A stretch of 64,000 bases of DNA, taken from Dirofilaria immitis (Eukaryota; Nematoda; Chromadorea; Rhabditida; Onchocercidae). Of this stretch, positions 16,001-28,571 are shown piece after piece; positions within the stretch are counted from its first letter, which is position 1; every line of letters begins with the position of its first letter. The notes beneath the pieces were generated by a model that saw nothing but the letters and a program-made list of their open reading frames with translations, was not told where the DNA came from and ran no database searches. The stretch lies in contig JAKNDB010000068.1 in the NCBI GenBank assembly GCA_024305405.1, positions 2,914,501 to 2,978,500 on the forward strand, in the 5' to 3' direction. The translations under genes and the position numbers were made by a program.

Positions 16001-19000
16001 TTGGAAATAAATGTAAAACAGAAGAAACTAACTAACAAACTTGATAGATAGTAATTATTAAATGATTTCTATGATAAATATGATTAACTGATATTATTGA
16101 TAAATAGCAATAAATAAGTGATTTTTTAATTCGAATAAATTATCATAGTAAGTAGTAGTATAATAGTAGTGATAGTAGGATTATTGTATTTTGTTTTAAG
16201 ATGCTACTGCATAAATTTTTATCAAATCTTTCAAATATATTTTCTTGAATCTTTTCTGATTAATTTTTTGAGGAAGAGAAAAAGTGAAACGAATTCTTAC
16301 GTAATAGAAATTCATTTGTGCAATGTTGAATGATTATTTGTCACTTTTGTGTTTCTCTTTCTTTCAAAATTGCTTTGAAATCGGCGTTCATGTCATGTGA
16401 ATCAGCAAATAAGTGATGAGATAGATTTAAAGATGCAAATAACAGAATAGAGAGTATCATCTTGAAATGTCTTCTCGATAAATTTTTGTGCTACTTTTTA
16501 AAACAATCACAGTATTGCTTTATCCGAGTGATTTGATTGTTTTAACATTTATATATGTCTTCATTTATATTTACAACTAATTCTATCAATTCATGCAAAT
16601 AAATATTTTATCAATACAAAACTTAGAAATTGATTAATTATCGTAATTTTTGTTTCAGTATTTTTTCTTTTAAAATTTTCTTTTCGTTATATGATAAAAA
16701 GTTATCGAGATTTTCTTTTCGTTATCGAGAGAAAAGTTGTCAAGATTTTCTTTTCGTTATATGATAGAAGTTATACTATCTTTATTTCGTTTGGGTCATC
16801 TTCACCGGATTCTTTGAGTTGTTTGGGAGATTACAGGTGAGTTCGCTCAATATCTTTATGTTAATATACTTTTACCGATATTCATTTTTAATCAGATAGA
16901 CTATAAAGAAAGGAATGAGATGAAAAATTATCTTTTTTTCTCTTTCTTTCTCTCTCTTGCGCCAATAAGTCTCTACTTCATTTGATTACTGCCATGGTAT
17001 GATAAGAAAAAAATTGATCGAAATTTGTATTTATTATATTTTGTGTGCATGATAATTTTTCCATTGCAAGTAGACGATTGGTTTGAAGGAAATAGATTAG
17101 CTTTATCTTGTTTTTCATGGATTTATTTAGCTTTACAAGTAGTGATAAAAAAACTCCTGTGTTAAATTATAATTTGTATGAATAGTAGTAGTTTGGAAAA
17201 AATTGGCAAGATTGAAAAATAATGAAGTGTGATAGTAGATAGTGAATTATTATTGATAATTTTGATGAGATGAAAAGTTCAATTAATTTTAATTAAATAA
17301 CCGATATATGATATCTAAATGCTTGTTTTGTTTGATCATTCTTCGCGATCTTTGTGAGGAATTTGAAAGAAATGGTAATCAAATTGTAAAGGCGATGACA
17401 GTCTGATTCATTCTCGATTTGATTTGGTTTTCTTCTTTTTACAAAAATATCGAATAAAGTTTTTTGCAAAACGTCTATTTTAATTTCGTAGCATTCATCA
17501 GAATAATTGCCATAGAAGGTTGGTATACTGAACATATGAGCATGCATTTGTTGTTATACCTTATCTATTCATTAGATTCTATCTCTTCTTGATTATAGTT
17601 ATCTTTGTCGATTATCTTAAAGATGCTTTGGGAAAGCATCTTTCTTGGCTTATTGTCTGAATTTTCATATTTTCTTACTTGAGCTTGAGCTAACCAATAT
17701 AATAGTTATTTCAGAATCCGCAGCAGGCAAATTTAGATAACGAAATGGCTAATCTGAAAAATCAGCCGGTTGGTTTTAGTTTGTATTATCATTTTTTTCT
17801 TTCCTCCTTTCTCGTTATTCTAACAAACTGCTAAATTGAAATGGAAATGAAAGTTAGGGTGTTGAATTAATTCCAGTCCAACCGAAGCTATGGAAGGCTA
17901 AATATAGAGAGCGTTTAAGGATTTTCGATTCTTTAAATGATTTACTCTCACTTCGAAATATAATATTGCCAAATCTAAAATTTGGCATTTTTGCAATTTT
18001 TTTTTCATCTAAAAATGTTTTTTTTTTTTGGAAAATCACCAAGCAGTATAATTTATAGGATAAATGCGCGATTGCTAAAAGACGTAAGGAGAATAAGAAA
18101 GCGAAAGAAGCCAAAAATAGTTATGTCGTTGAATCGAAAGATGGTTAGTTCATTATTAATATATATATATATTTTCATATATATATATATATATGAAAAT
18201 ATTGGCTAAATATTTTTGGAAAATGCAAACAAAGTTTATGGACTTGTTTACCGGTTTGACCTTGTGACATCTTTGATTGTAAAAGTAATGCGATGATTTT
18301 GGAGATACATCTAACCTTTTGGCTTTACCTACTTTTCTCGTTTTCTTCTCTTAACGTTATCTTTGATCTTATCGTCAACAATCTTCATCAACTCTTTGTC
18401 AGCCATATCGATATCAGTCATTTACCGTCAACATCATTATTATCATCCGTGCATTGCTCACGCTATACTGTTTATCATGAATGATACACATACAGTGTGA
18501 GGAATGATTAGCACTAACGGAACGTTTCGCAAAAATATTTGTTCCTTCGAATGAATCATTCAAACGGAATACTAAGACGATAATGTATACAAAAGAATTT
18601 ATTGCTTATAAATTCATTATTTTAACTTTCCTTCATGATATTATTAGTTAGACATTAACTGCTTGTTGTAATAACTAAAATTTCTCTGATTGATTTTGTC
18701 TTAACTCGCTGAGTTAAAAAAAAAAGACGAACAAGAAGGAGGGAAGAGATAGGACTGACAAATTTTGTAATTAATTTATATTTGTTATATTTATAGTTCG
18801 GTTAAAATATCTTTCTAAACGAAGTTCATTGCAAACTTTATAAGAAAAAAGAAAAAAGATCGAGAGTGAAATAATATTTCACGAATCTAAATTCAACAAA
18901 AAATATATATATATTTTTGTGTTTTATTAAATTAGTATGCTTATCCGTTGTACAAGTTTACTTCCATCAAATATTTACTGATCATTCCCCATGCAATGTT

Positions 19001-22000
19001 ATTTTCCATTTTGCTTAAATAGAATCTATCGAAAGATGCATAATTCATAGCCAAGCTGGGCTAATTAAACCTTCATTCCATTAACGTGCCAAATAGCTCT
19101 ATTCTTTGTATATGTATATATATATATATATATATATTTATGTGCATGCAAAGATATTTCGAGGTATTTTTCATGTTATTCTTTATCTTGGTTTCTCATA
19201 TTTTTAATTTATTTTGATTTTCTCCTTGCATGAAGAGTAATGTGTGCAATTGAAGCAGAATTGCGAGATAAGTATTTTGAGATGATAGAGGTCAACGGGT
19301 CATTTTAATTTTATTTGAATATCCTAATTGATACCGTTAAGCAGAGAATTGAATCTTCTTCTCAAACTATTTTTTTATTTTTGGAAAGATCAGTTTCATA
19401 GCTTAATCATTCAAATTAAATTATAAAAATCTATGCTTTCTTTGTTCTATTTCTTTAATCTGAATACTTTTTTATCATTTACAGTTTCGTAGCAAAATTA
19501 AGAGATAAAAGTTCATCACAGTGTACATATGACTGTCGGTTTAAATTGTGTTTTCTTTTAATTTAATTTGAAGGTCATGCATGAATCATAATTTTAGAAA
19601 ATTAAAATTTCTATGTTTTTACAGCATTATCATTTATTAGTTGAAAATTTGATGAATTCTGTTGAAATAAGCGTTTAGACTTTAAATTCTGTTTTTTCTT
19701 CTTTTTTTGTTTATGCTCTATAAGAGCTGAATTTTAAATTGTTGATAGATTCAAAATAATCAGGAATTAAAAATATGATGATTGAAACTAAAAAGCATCC
19801 ATTTCATATTCCTCTTCATTCAAATGACGTATTCATTTGCGCTTGACGTGAAAGTCTTCTGAATAATTTATGAAATATTTAAAAAAAATGATGGAAGAGC
19901 TAAAGAAGAAGAAAGTTTGGAAAAACAGAAAAAAATGGAAATTCTAAAAAGAATGTTCTCTTTTTAGTTCCAATAAGTTTACAGGGTTTTATACTTAAAT
20001 CTCATGGTTTCTTATCATTAAATACCATCAGGTATTATGTACAGTTTGATTGTCATTTATTTATAGTTTTTGTTTGTTTATATTCATGAAATTAATCATA
20101 AAATCAGCATCTCTTATTGAAATAACAAACAGGTAAATAGATGATAACTGGTTATTGCCGTTTGAATGAGTGATGATATCTGCGGTCGTTTAATTTTTGG
20201 TAAGGTCGCTTGTATTCTGTGTTTTAAACTGTTTCTGTTCTTTGCTTTGATTTTACTTCGGAATTTATTTAAAGGAATATTTCCTTTCTTTCATCAAATC
20301 TCGGAACATATACTATCGTATATCATCCATGAATCTCTATAAGGAAAATTTTAATTATTTTTGATAGGTTATCAATGAACAAAAACAGAGATCTTGTAAT
20401 CTTTAAAAAATGAGATTGTTTTAAATAAGATCAAGATCACTTTTTCTTTTTTTTCTTTTTCTGCAATCTTTCTACAACTGTCAAATATTTGTAAGCTGAA
20501 TGAAAGCATGGTTGATAGTAGCTTGCAAATAAGTGAATATATTACGAATTTTTGGTAAACTATTAGTAAATTTGAAGTGTTATTGTAAGTTGTCTGAAAT
20601 ACAACACAGTTAGTCTCATATTATTTTAAAAATCTCATTATGGAGTGTTATCATCGAATTTTCATCAGATAGATTGATGAATCTTTACCTGATATCATCA
20701 TCATCGTTTGATTTCAATTTTATCATAATGAAATACCACCATGCTTTAATTTAGTATTTGTTGCTATTTTCAATAGTTATCCTAGCTTAATAATTAGTCA
20801 GTCTTTGCTCAAATATCATCACCATTCATATCTTCTGATAAACCATCTTTTTTTTCTGAAAAAAAATTTTAAGATTTATTCTCCAAATGCAACTATGGGG
20901 CGATAAGTACTCTTCAGCATAATCATGCTTACCATGACACTGTGTTGATTCATTTAAAACTATAGAAAGTGTAGAATTTTTATGTAAATCGCATTTTAAA
21001 GATATTGACAGGAAAAAAAAAGTATATAAAAAGAAAGCTTTGTTTGAGTTGAAAATGATTATAGGAATAATGAAGAAGTTGTATTCGTATGTAAATAATG
21101 ACCCGCATTTTATGATGCATTAATAATTCGAGAATTCACAGGAAACTCCAATTTTGTTTCATGAGGTGAGATTAGGATTAATAGTTAGCGATATGTGCTT
21201 TAGATTAATAGTTAGCGGCATATGTTTTGAAGATATATTGTATGATCGATCGGCACTTATTATTATGATGACAGAAATAAGAGATCTGCAGAAATGAATA
21301 AAAGATTGTATAGGATTTATGGCTCAATATCGTCATATTTTATGTATGTGTATATATATTATTCGTGGAACTCTGCCAATGGCTGACAAAATCGTACAAT
21401 AGCTAGCTAGTAATTGTAATGGTAATAAAATAGTAATTCAGAGAAGAACACATTCAGCGAGGCACATTTTCGAGAATACTGAAGAGGATATATATCACTT
21501 TTGAAGTTTTTGTTTCCGTCGTATATCACTGAAGTATATTATATGTACACATATACATATAATGTTTTATTCTATGTTATTTTTGGTGTATTTAATCAGT
21601 TAGCGAATTTGTTTTCTAATTATTAAAATGTAAAGATTTGTATTCGAAAATTATCAATTGAAGTTTAGACATTTTGGTTTCATTTTTGTTTGACGTTTGT
21701 TCTGTCTATATCTTCGTCTTCATTCCTCATTTTCAACTTTCCCTAAAATTTTTTGAGCTTATGTCAAATTCTGATTAAATAGATGGCAAAGTTTTGGTTT
21801 TGCTTATCATCAAAGTTGAAAACAGTATCGCATATTGCATACTCTTGAACTACTGCTGCTATATGAAATATTGCTCTTGCATTGCCGCTACTGAAGCATT
21901 ATTTTACTATCCTCTAGTTTAATAGTATTTAGGAAAGATTTATGGATTGTTTATCTGTGAATGATATGATACAGAATGTATGATACTTCTGTGCAACTCA

Positions 22001-25000
22001 TAAAGTTATTTTTGAGTAATAAGATTAAAAAATATTAAAAAGTGCCAGTAATCGTTCACCTTATTTTCTTGTTAGAAGAGGAAAACTGTGTAGAAATTAT
22101 TAACATCCATGACATTAGTTAAGATGATCCTGATATGTGATAATTGTTTGGAATGAAAAATAATACTGGAATGATATTTGCAATAATGAAATTTGAAAAA
22201 AAAGGGTAGTTATTGTGCCGTGTTGTTTTATTTCTCTATGGAATCTTCTAAGTGTGTCATAAATCGCTGATAAGTGAAGCTTTCGTTTCAATACTATCCT
22301 ACTTCAATTCGATATTCTGGAAAATTCAGTGAACTTAACATCGAGACGTATCATACGTATTAAATATTTTCTCCATATATTATAAGATTTTCATCTCTTA
22401 TACATTTATATTATTGTGTGCAGATATCATGTACTAGTTTTCAGTTATAAAAATCTAAGTTAAGAAGTTTCATATTTTGTAAAACTTCTCAACATCAAAT
22501 TTGAAAGAAAAAGTACATGCACATAAAATTGAGACACATTCTTGTCGACTTACATTTTGCATTCCTAGTTGTTTGTGAATTAAATATAATAGATAATATA
22601 GATGATGGTGATGTTGATGATGATGATGATGTTGATGATGACGATGACGATGTTGATGATGATAATGATAATGATGATGATGTTGATGATGTTGATGGTG
22701 TTGATGATGTTGATGATGTTGACGATGATGACGATGATGACTTCATTCCCTCTAATCATCATTTCATCTCATTTTCTTTCTTCTTTTCCAGTCTGTCACT
22801 CTGATTTTCCATTTTCTCTTATTTCTATTTCATTACATTTAGGATAACGAAGAAAGTCTGAAAAATCATCTTAATTTATTATCATTTCCTGTTAGCTTTA
22901 TATCTATATTTTAACTTTTCAAAATTTTCTTATGCATATTTCTGGCATTCATTGAAGAGATGGTATATAGGATAAAGAGAATCGGATATCGTTGTCAATG
23001 AAGGTTGAACGTTCGATTTCCGCTCTAATATGAAACTCTGACATTAATATCAATGTATTTAATATGTTCTCATGGAGCTATTTTCCTTGTCGTAATGCAG
23101 CTGCGAAATTGTTGTTGGAACGATTTGAAAAAAAATGCATATAAAATTTTGATGCACACGATCTCTACATCGTTGCGAAAGAAGAAAAGATAATGATATG
23201 TAGCAGTGTGAAAGAGCTGATTAAGTATCTTTATCATTTATTCCTGAGTTTTACTCTCTGTACAATCGATTAAATCAATATTTTTTCTTTCAATCTATAT
23301 AGCATTGATTCAGGGTATATGGGTAATTTGTCACCTGAAGAAATACTGAAACGGATCGAAGGCGACAGCAAAGGAAAAGCTAAGGAAATCAAAAGAATGG
23401 AACAAATGGGTCCAAGGTATTTATTCCCTTTAAAATGAAATCTTTTCTTGACATTTTTGAGACGTAATAATCGTGGACTTTTCGAAGAAGATAGTTTAGA
23501 GAGTGTTGTTCTGTTCTGCAGTGCATACCCATCAATCCATATCTCACTAGGTCAAAGGGTAAAGTGTTTGGGGCATCAACATGTTGTCCATCTAGTCTAT
23601 GACGCTAAGCGATCGCAGATCGCGCTATACTGCTATGAGGTAATTGTTATGAAGTACCACATAATGGGTACATCACAAATCTGTCCACCATATTTTTCTT
23701 TTCTTTCTTCCCTCCTTTCCCTTTTCTCTCGTTTTATCCCGCTGAACTTTCTTCCATCTTTTTCGGCTTCTTCCATTCATATTATCTTCTCCAGATACCA
23801 TTGTGACGATCGCTGCCATTCATTACCTGTTCAAAGTGCATTTACTTCCTTTTTATTTTTTGCAAATCATTGATCAGTACCCATCTACTAATAGTTTTAG
23901 TACTACCACAACTATTATTGTTCTCATGTTTGCGATGATATAAAAAGATGAATGTTAGCAAGATTTATAGATTTTTTCTTTTTCGATTCTATTAATAACT
24001 GCTGTTAATAATAAATAAATTTACATCGATGAATATGCTGCAACGAAATGTTAAGTACAATTAGTGGATTTAATGCCGTTTTGTCGCAGGTCATTGTTGA
24101 TCAATATCTGCTAAGTTGTGGAAAATTGCTTCTTTTTAGGATCATTCATCTATTGTGACGAACGGTTCAAGGAGTAGTGGCGGACGTAAAGAAGCGATAA
24201 AAAGATAAGGTTCGAAAAATTTTGTATTTAATTAAATCAAGAAGGGCTGATAGAAATTTGTTGTGAAGTTATTTCTTTTATATTTACTTCATTATCTTGA
24301 ACGATTTCATTTTATTTCTCTGTATTTGTTTGCTTACTTTATATAGATATTTATTTTGAAGAAAATGGGGATTGAATTTTCTACTGGAATGAAAAATGAA
24401 GTTTTTCCTAACTTCATTTCTGATTCGTATATGTCGAGGTTGTAGTGCTGCGGTTAGGTGTAGACTTTTGATTTATTACTTCCGATATGCCATTTGCTGA
24501 ACATGTTATATCCCATTTTAACAGGCTGCAAGACGCTCTCTCATCACTGATAGAGAGGTGATTGAACTGTCGGCAAAAATGGAAACATTAAATACTGAAA
24601 AAGCGAAGACGGTTGTTGTGGCCGAAACTATTGGCGAATCTAAACATGAATCATTGATGACCGGGATGAGAACATCGAAGGTATTTTTTCTGTTGGTTTA
24701 GTTCGATTTATATTAGATTTTATAAAGTAAATAAAAATGATGGCAAATGAAAACATAAATAAAAGTGGAATTTAATGTTGTTTTTGTGAAATGATAAAAA
24801 ATTCATGTGTTAACAGTTAAGGATAAAAATAACTAAGTTCCATTCTGTCGAAGATGGCTGCTAAATAAGCAATATAATATTTAATCGAAGAGAAGCTTAC
24901 ACTTAAGAGAATTTTTATTCATGATTTCTTATAAGCTTTTTGTAGGCCCAAACTATAACATCATCATCACCACAAAGCAATGAAATTGATGAGGCTAGAA

Positions 25001-28000
25001 GTGGTGCTACAGCAGCAAAGGTTACGATGGATGAGGGTGTGGATGATGAGGAACAATATTTAAGTGCCGATGAAGGCGCTAATTCGAATTTCTCCGATGA
25101 CATAGTACATTTTTAGAATTATGATGTCAATAACAATAGATAGAAAAGATAATATTTATGACATGGAATTATGTATCTTTGTCTTCTAAATAAAAGGGAT
25201 GATTTAAATGATTTGAAAATATCATTTGGAATTAGTTTCGATGCTTCGAAATTTAAATAGATTATACTGAAATTAAGGGAATGTTATATTTTCTTGGGAC
25301 TACGCTATAAAGTAAATCTTTTTAGAAAACTAAGTTGCAGTATCATACGGATGAACAGTCCGGTGCTTCTGGTTCTCGCGACTTCATAAGTGATGGCGCC
25401 AACTATCGTGCTGATGATGAAGAAGTAAATCCTTTACCACTAACATCCGAAGAATCCGAATTTATCCAGGTCACTGGCAGGAGTAAGAGGAGAGCTGGCG
25501 CTGCTCTAGTTCAACATCAACAACAAACTGTGGCACCAGGAATGGATAGGAGGAATGTGTACTTCAATAGGTAATGATAACAATAAAATCTGCTGTAAAT
25601 AAAGTCCGGTATGAATGGGCTGGAAGATCCAGTATATTGTCGCCCCTTTATGAATGGATATGATTTCATAGAAAAATCTTAGTAAAAGAATTGATATGGA
25701 TGAAAGAACTCTTCATTTCTTTGAAAATTAAAACTTTGACAGAAATGTCATACTATTGTTTGCAGCGCTATAGATCGAGGTGCTAGAGCAAATATAAGAC
25801 GTGGTGGAGATAGATTGCGACGAAGTTCGATACAATTGCCACCGGATAGTCGTAGAAATCAGCTGTCTTCATGTGGAAATACTTCTCCGTCGTCAGTTGA
25901 TTATGAGGTTTGTTCATGCTTCTTATTTCTCTTAAAAATTTATCTTTAATTTTAAAAATTATTGATAATATTGTTATAAAAATACAAAAAAAAAGACAGA
26001 ATTTGCCAGAACTAATGAAAAACGATTTGTTTTCATGGGTAATTTTCCGGCCTGTTTTATGGCATTTATTGTGAATATATAGGAAAAGAATATTTTTTTC
26101 TCGATGTTCTCCAACATCAACGTGATTTCTTTCAGCTTTTAAACTGTTGAGGATTTCAACTTCAGACTTTCATGAGATGAATAAAGTTTTCGTTTTAGAG
26201 TAGTGGTGGAAAAGGTCAAACTACGGGTACCAGTAGTAGTGCTCAGCCACAGCAGCAACGGCAGCAGCAGCATCTTAAATTTGCTACCTCAACATCAATG
26301 AGCAAAAGGGAAAGTACGGATTACCATCTTCTCTTCAAACAAGTCGTACCGCATCGCCCGATCGTCGCAGCAATCAACCTTTGACTTTAAAATATTCTGT
26401 CACAACTGAAAGCGTAAGTTTTTCGCTGTTTTAATTTTATTACAGTGAAAAAGCTACCATAATAAAAATATTTTTTCACTTTGTCTGATAAATTTAAAGC
26501 TTCTCCTCCGCTATGAATTCTTTGTTGTTTCCATTATTCAAAATAAAATACATATGAAAATTATTCATTTCTAAATTACATAAAATGATTTTTGGGGTTG
26601 TTTGACCTAATATTCTCTTAAATAATCAGTTCTTGAGAATTTTAATTACAGAGTGGCCCTTCACCGGCTGTTGCACCTCTTTCGGAACGCAAAGTACTTG
26701 ACCATCAAATTGGCACCGTTACTGTTGTCAGTGCAAAAGCTCCAGGTTTGTAGCTTTGTATTTGTATTTTATTAAATTTTTCATATTCTGCTATTCGTGG
26801 CATCCTTGATGGATCTATTAAAATGATTAATTTTACTTTTAATTTCTTTGAAGAACGATTGAAATGTATTATCTATTGCTTTTTTAGCCCAGCGATCTTG
26901 GGCGGAAATTGCGAAACAACGATTGTACGATAATGTTGAAATACGTCCAAATGAAGCAACCATGCATAATTATCCTCGTACACCGGTCAAAGAGGAACAC
27001 TCTGTTAGTGCAGCTTCTTCTATTTCTGGTGAGTTTCTGCTGTGTTAGATAGTTCGAGAATTCTCAACTTTCTGTCCTTTTTCACGAGATTTCCAGTATC
27101 ATGTTTTTCAGGTCATGCGGAAAGTGCGAAAAAGTAGAACACAGTGAACAGAATCGAACAATAAGTGTGGAAACGATAAACAGCGACCTAGCAGTAAAAG
27201 ATTATTCGTTCTTTTTTGATCCAAACGAGCCAGCTGGAATTTTATCGAAAGGTAAAATGGTTTTGGTGATTGCATAGAGATAGTAATAAAAATTCGCTTA
27301 GAGGAACAGTTTGCACTGATTTTATTGATTCATTTCAAAAAGAACATATTTGCCTTTCAGAATCAGAACCGAATAGTTCCAAAACTGTGCCAAAGAAAGC
27401 TAATGAAGATTCGAAGACTTTCAAGGTAGGTTTCATTTATATACTGGAAGACTTAGATCTTGTAAGTCACAATGCGATCAAATTTATTGAGCTATTGGAA
27501 TACGAGTATCCTTATATTTACAATAGAGAACAATTATCTTAGTTGTGTCAAATCAAGTTGTGGAGTCATTGTAGTGGTATCTTAGGAAATCATAATATTG
27601 CAGCCTCGATGTTCCGGAATGGTGCTCAATTTGGATGGGGGCCGGCAAATTGTTCTTCCGGAAAGTGATATGATAACTACGGGTCCGGCATCCATTGTCG
27701 ATATAAGGCAGCGACCTGAAGTAATAATTGTGAATGAAATGTGGAAGGATTTTACGAAAAATCCAGCTGGTCAGTTCATTCATTTTGTCTTCCGAAATTT
27801 GGTGTGATAGCACGGAAGTTTAAATGGGAAATTTGAATGAATCGGACTTTTGGAATTTTTTAAAGATTTAGATTTTAACTTAGAAGATTTTAGTATTTTC
27901 AAAGTGCAGAGTTATGAGATTTTAATTAAAATTTCACTTAAAATTTGCTTATATTTCTCTTTTCTAGAGATAATGACATACAGGGAATATCAAAGACAAA

Positions 28001-28571
28001 AACAGGGATCAGATCAGAAAGATCGTTCATCAAAAGAGAAGAATAAAGAAACGACAAAAGGAGTGAAGAAGGTAAATGAGAATCGAAATAAATAAGAGAA
28101 TTGAAATGAACGACGATACCGATAGTAATCATCTCATCGTTTCTTTGTTGTCGTATTGCTGTTGTTGTCGACTGTATTGCTATCCTGAGAGATTCGTTCA
28201 TATTTCCCTTGAATTTCCTGTTGTTTCATTGTTTTACCGTAATTTTATTATAGTATATATTTGTTCTCTTTGATTAATTAACTGTGTAAAGAAGGAGAAT
28301 ATTGAATTAGCTAAGAATGGAATAGTTATTAAAGCTTAGATAAGAGATAAACTGGCTTTTAGGACTATCTAAGATCGAGCAGTTAGTTCATCGAAGAAAT
28401 TTTGTGTCAGCTTTGAGGAGATAATTGTGGATCAGTTAATTTATTGAAGTATTTTCGGAATGATGAGATAAAACTAGATTTGATGAAGAGATTGAAAAAA
28501 ATTGGTTAACTTATCAGGGTCCTTTTTATAACGGAAATGCCCCGCGTGAATCTTATTGTGGCCATTCCTGA
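4044..28571 (+). CDS. Large multi-exon gene, unrecognised low-complexity charged protein (5' partial)
   Basis: I do not recognise the family. Exons read: 4044-4141, 5805-6060, 6248-6343, 6509-6602, 8291-8461, 8955-9068, 11308-11429, 13864-13898, 14853-14876, 17715-17768, 18059-18143, 23314-23416, 23522-23639 (or to 23558), 24140-24209, 24525-24680, 24946-25104, 25326-25570, 25766-25907, 26199-26413, 26652-26745, 26888-27028, 27112-27251, 27361-27425, 27604-27769, 27968-28071, 28518-28571. Phases agree throughout once six homopolymer undercalls are allowed, giving ~1,040 residues. No signal peptide or membrane segment is seen. The protein is polar: Lys/Arg-rich in the middle (KRRKENKKAKEAK), acidic near 25.0 kb, Gln-rich near 25.5 and 26.2 kb, with short conserved-looking pieces (SWAEIAKQRLYDN, DYSFFFDPNEPAG). 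This suggests a disordered cytoplasmic or nuclear scaffold or RNA-associated protein, which is inference. The start is missing. Small exons 13864-13898 and 14853-14876 are the least certain. Confidence 0.75.
5805..6060 (+). CDS. Exon of the large + strand gene, frame broken at a G run
   Basis: The exon starts after TCTTTCAG and ends before GTAAGTTG. It opens in phase 0 (DSRESHLPPKHIK...), is Asn-rich, and reads to the G run at 5999-6002. In that frame it exits in the wrong phase for the next exon (6248-6343). Allowing one extra G gives IPGDVSRATQTIDKPSS and phase 2 at the donor, which joins without a stop to NELNSISSLENG. The raw frame is also open to the donor, so only splice phase reveals the break. 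Confidence 0.65.
8632..8721. repeat. 45-bp tandem duplication, 2 copies
   Basis: Two imperfect copies with period 45 start at 8632 and 8677. Each begins TTTTTTCTTCCTTTTAA and ends in AAACAAGTGT. They lie in the intron between exons 8291-8461 and 8955-9068 of the large + strand gene. Confidence 0.85.
16675..16779. repeat. 35-bp tandem repeat, 3 copies
   Basis: ATTTTCTTTTCGTTAT recurs at 16675, 16710 and 16745, followed by related AT-rich sequence. The array lies in a long intron of the large + strand gene. Confidence 0.85.
18144..23313 (+). other. 5.2-kb intron of the large + strand gene
   Basis: The exon ending at 18143 (phase 1, donor GTTAGT) joins in phase to the exon starting at 23314, giving VVESKDGYMGNLSPEE. 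Between them I see no other phase-compatible exon. The intron carries a palindromic (TA)n with TTTTCAT/ATGAAAA flanks near 18168-18200, a 27-bp duplication at 21176-21229 (GATTAATAGTTAGCG twice) and a long GAT/GTT repeat at 22598-22742. Confidence 0.6.
22598..22742. repeat. GAT/GTT trinucleotide microsatellite
   Basis: A run of GATGATG units with GTT and GAC interruptions. It creates artificial Asp-rich, Met-rich, Ser-rich and Ile-rich open frames on both strands. It is intronic in the model given here. Confidence 0.9.
26199..26413 (+). CDS. Gln/Ser-rich exon of the large + strand gene, frame broken near a G run
   Basis: The exon is bounded by CGTTTTAG and GTAAGTTT. It reads SSGGKGQTTGTSSSAQ, then a Gln-rich piece, then TSTSMSKR in phase 0. 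After the G run at 26308-26310 the raw frame is still open but ends in a stop, while the frame one base on reads YGLPSSLQTSRTASPDRR and LKYSVTTES to the donor. One added base in the run makes the exon 216 bases, phase 0 to 0, matching both neighbours. Confidence 0.8.

Noticed and set aside
16750..16836. Possible exon ending at a strong GTGAGT donor
   Set aside because: No convincing acceptor, overlap with a 35-bp repeat, and no frame that fits phase 0 on both sides.
22495..22847. Asp-, Ser-, Met- and Ile-rich open frames on both strands
   Set aside because: All are translations of one GAT/GTT microsatellite.
22843..22890. Possible exon DNEESLKNHLNLLSFP between a TTTAG and a GTTAGC
   Set aside because: It is phase 0 to 0, but the flanking exons (ending 18143, starting 23314) require phase 1, and they join cleanly without it.
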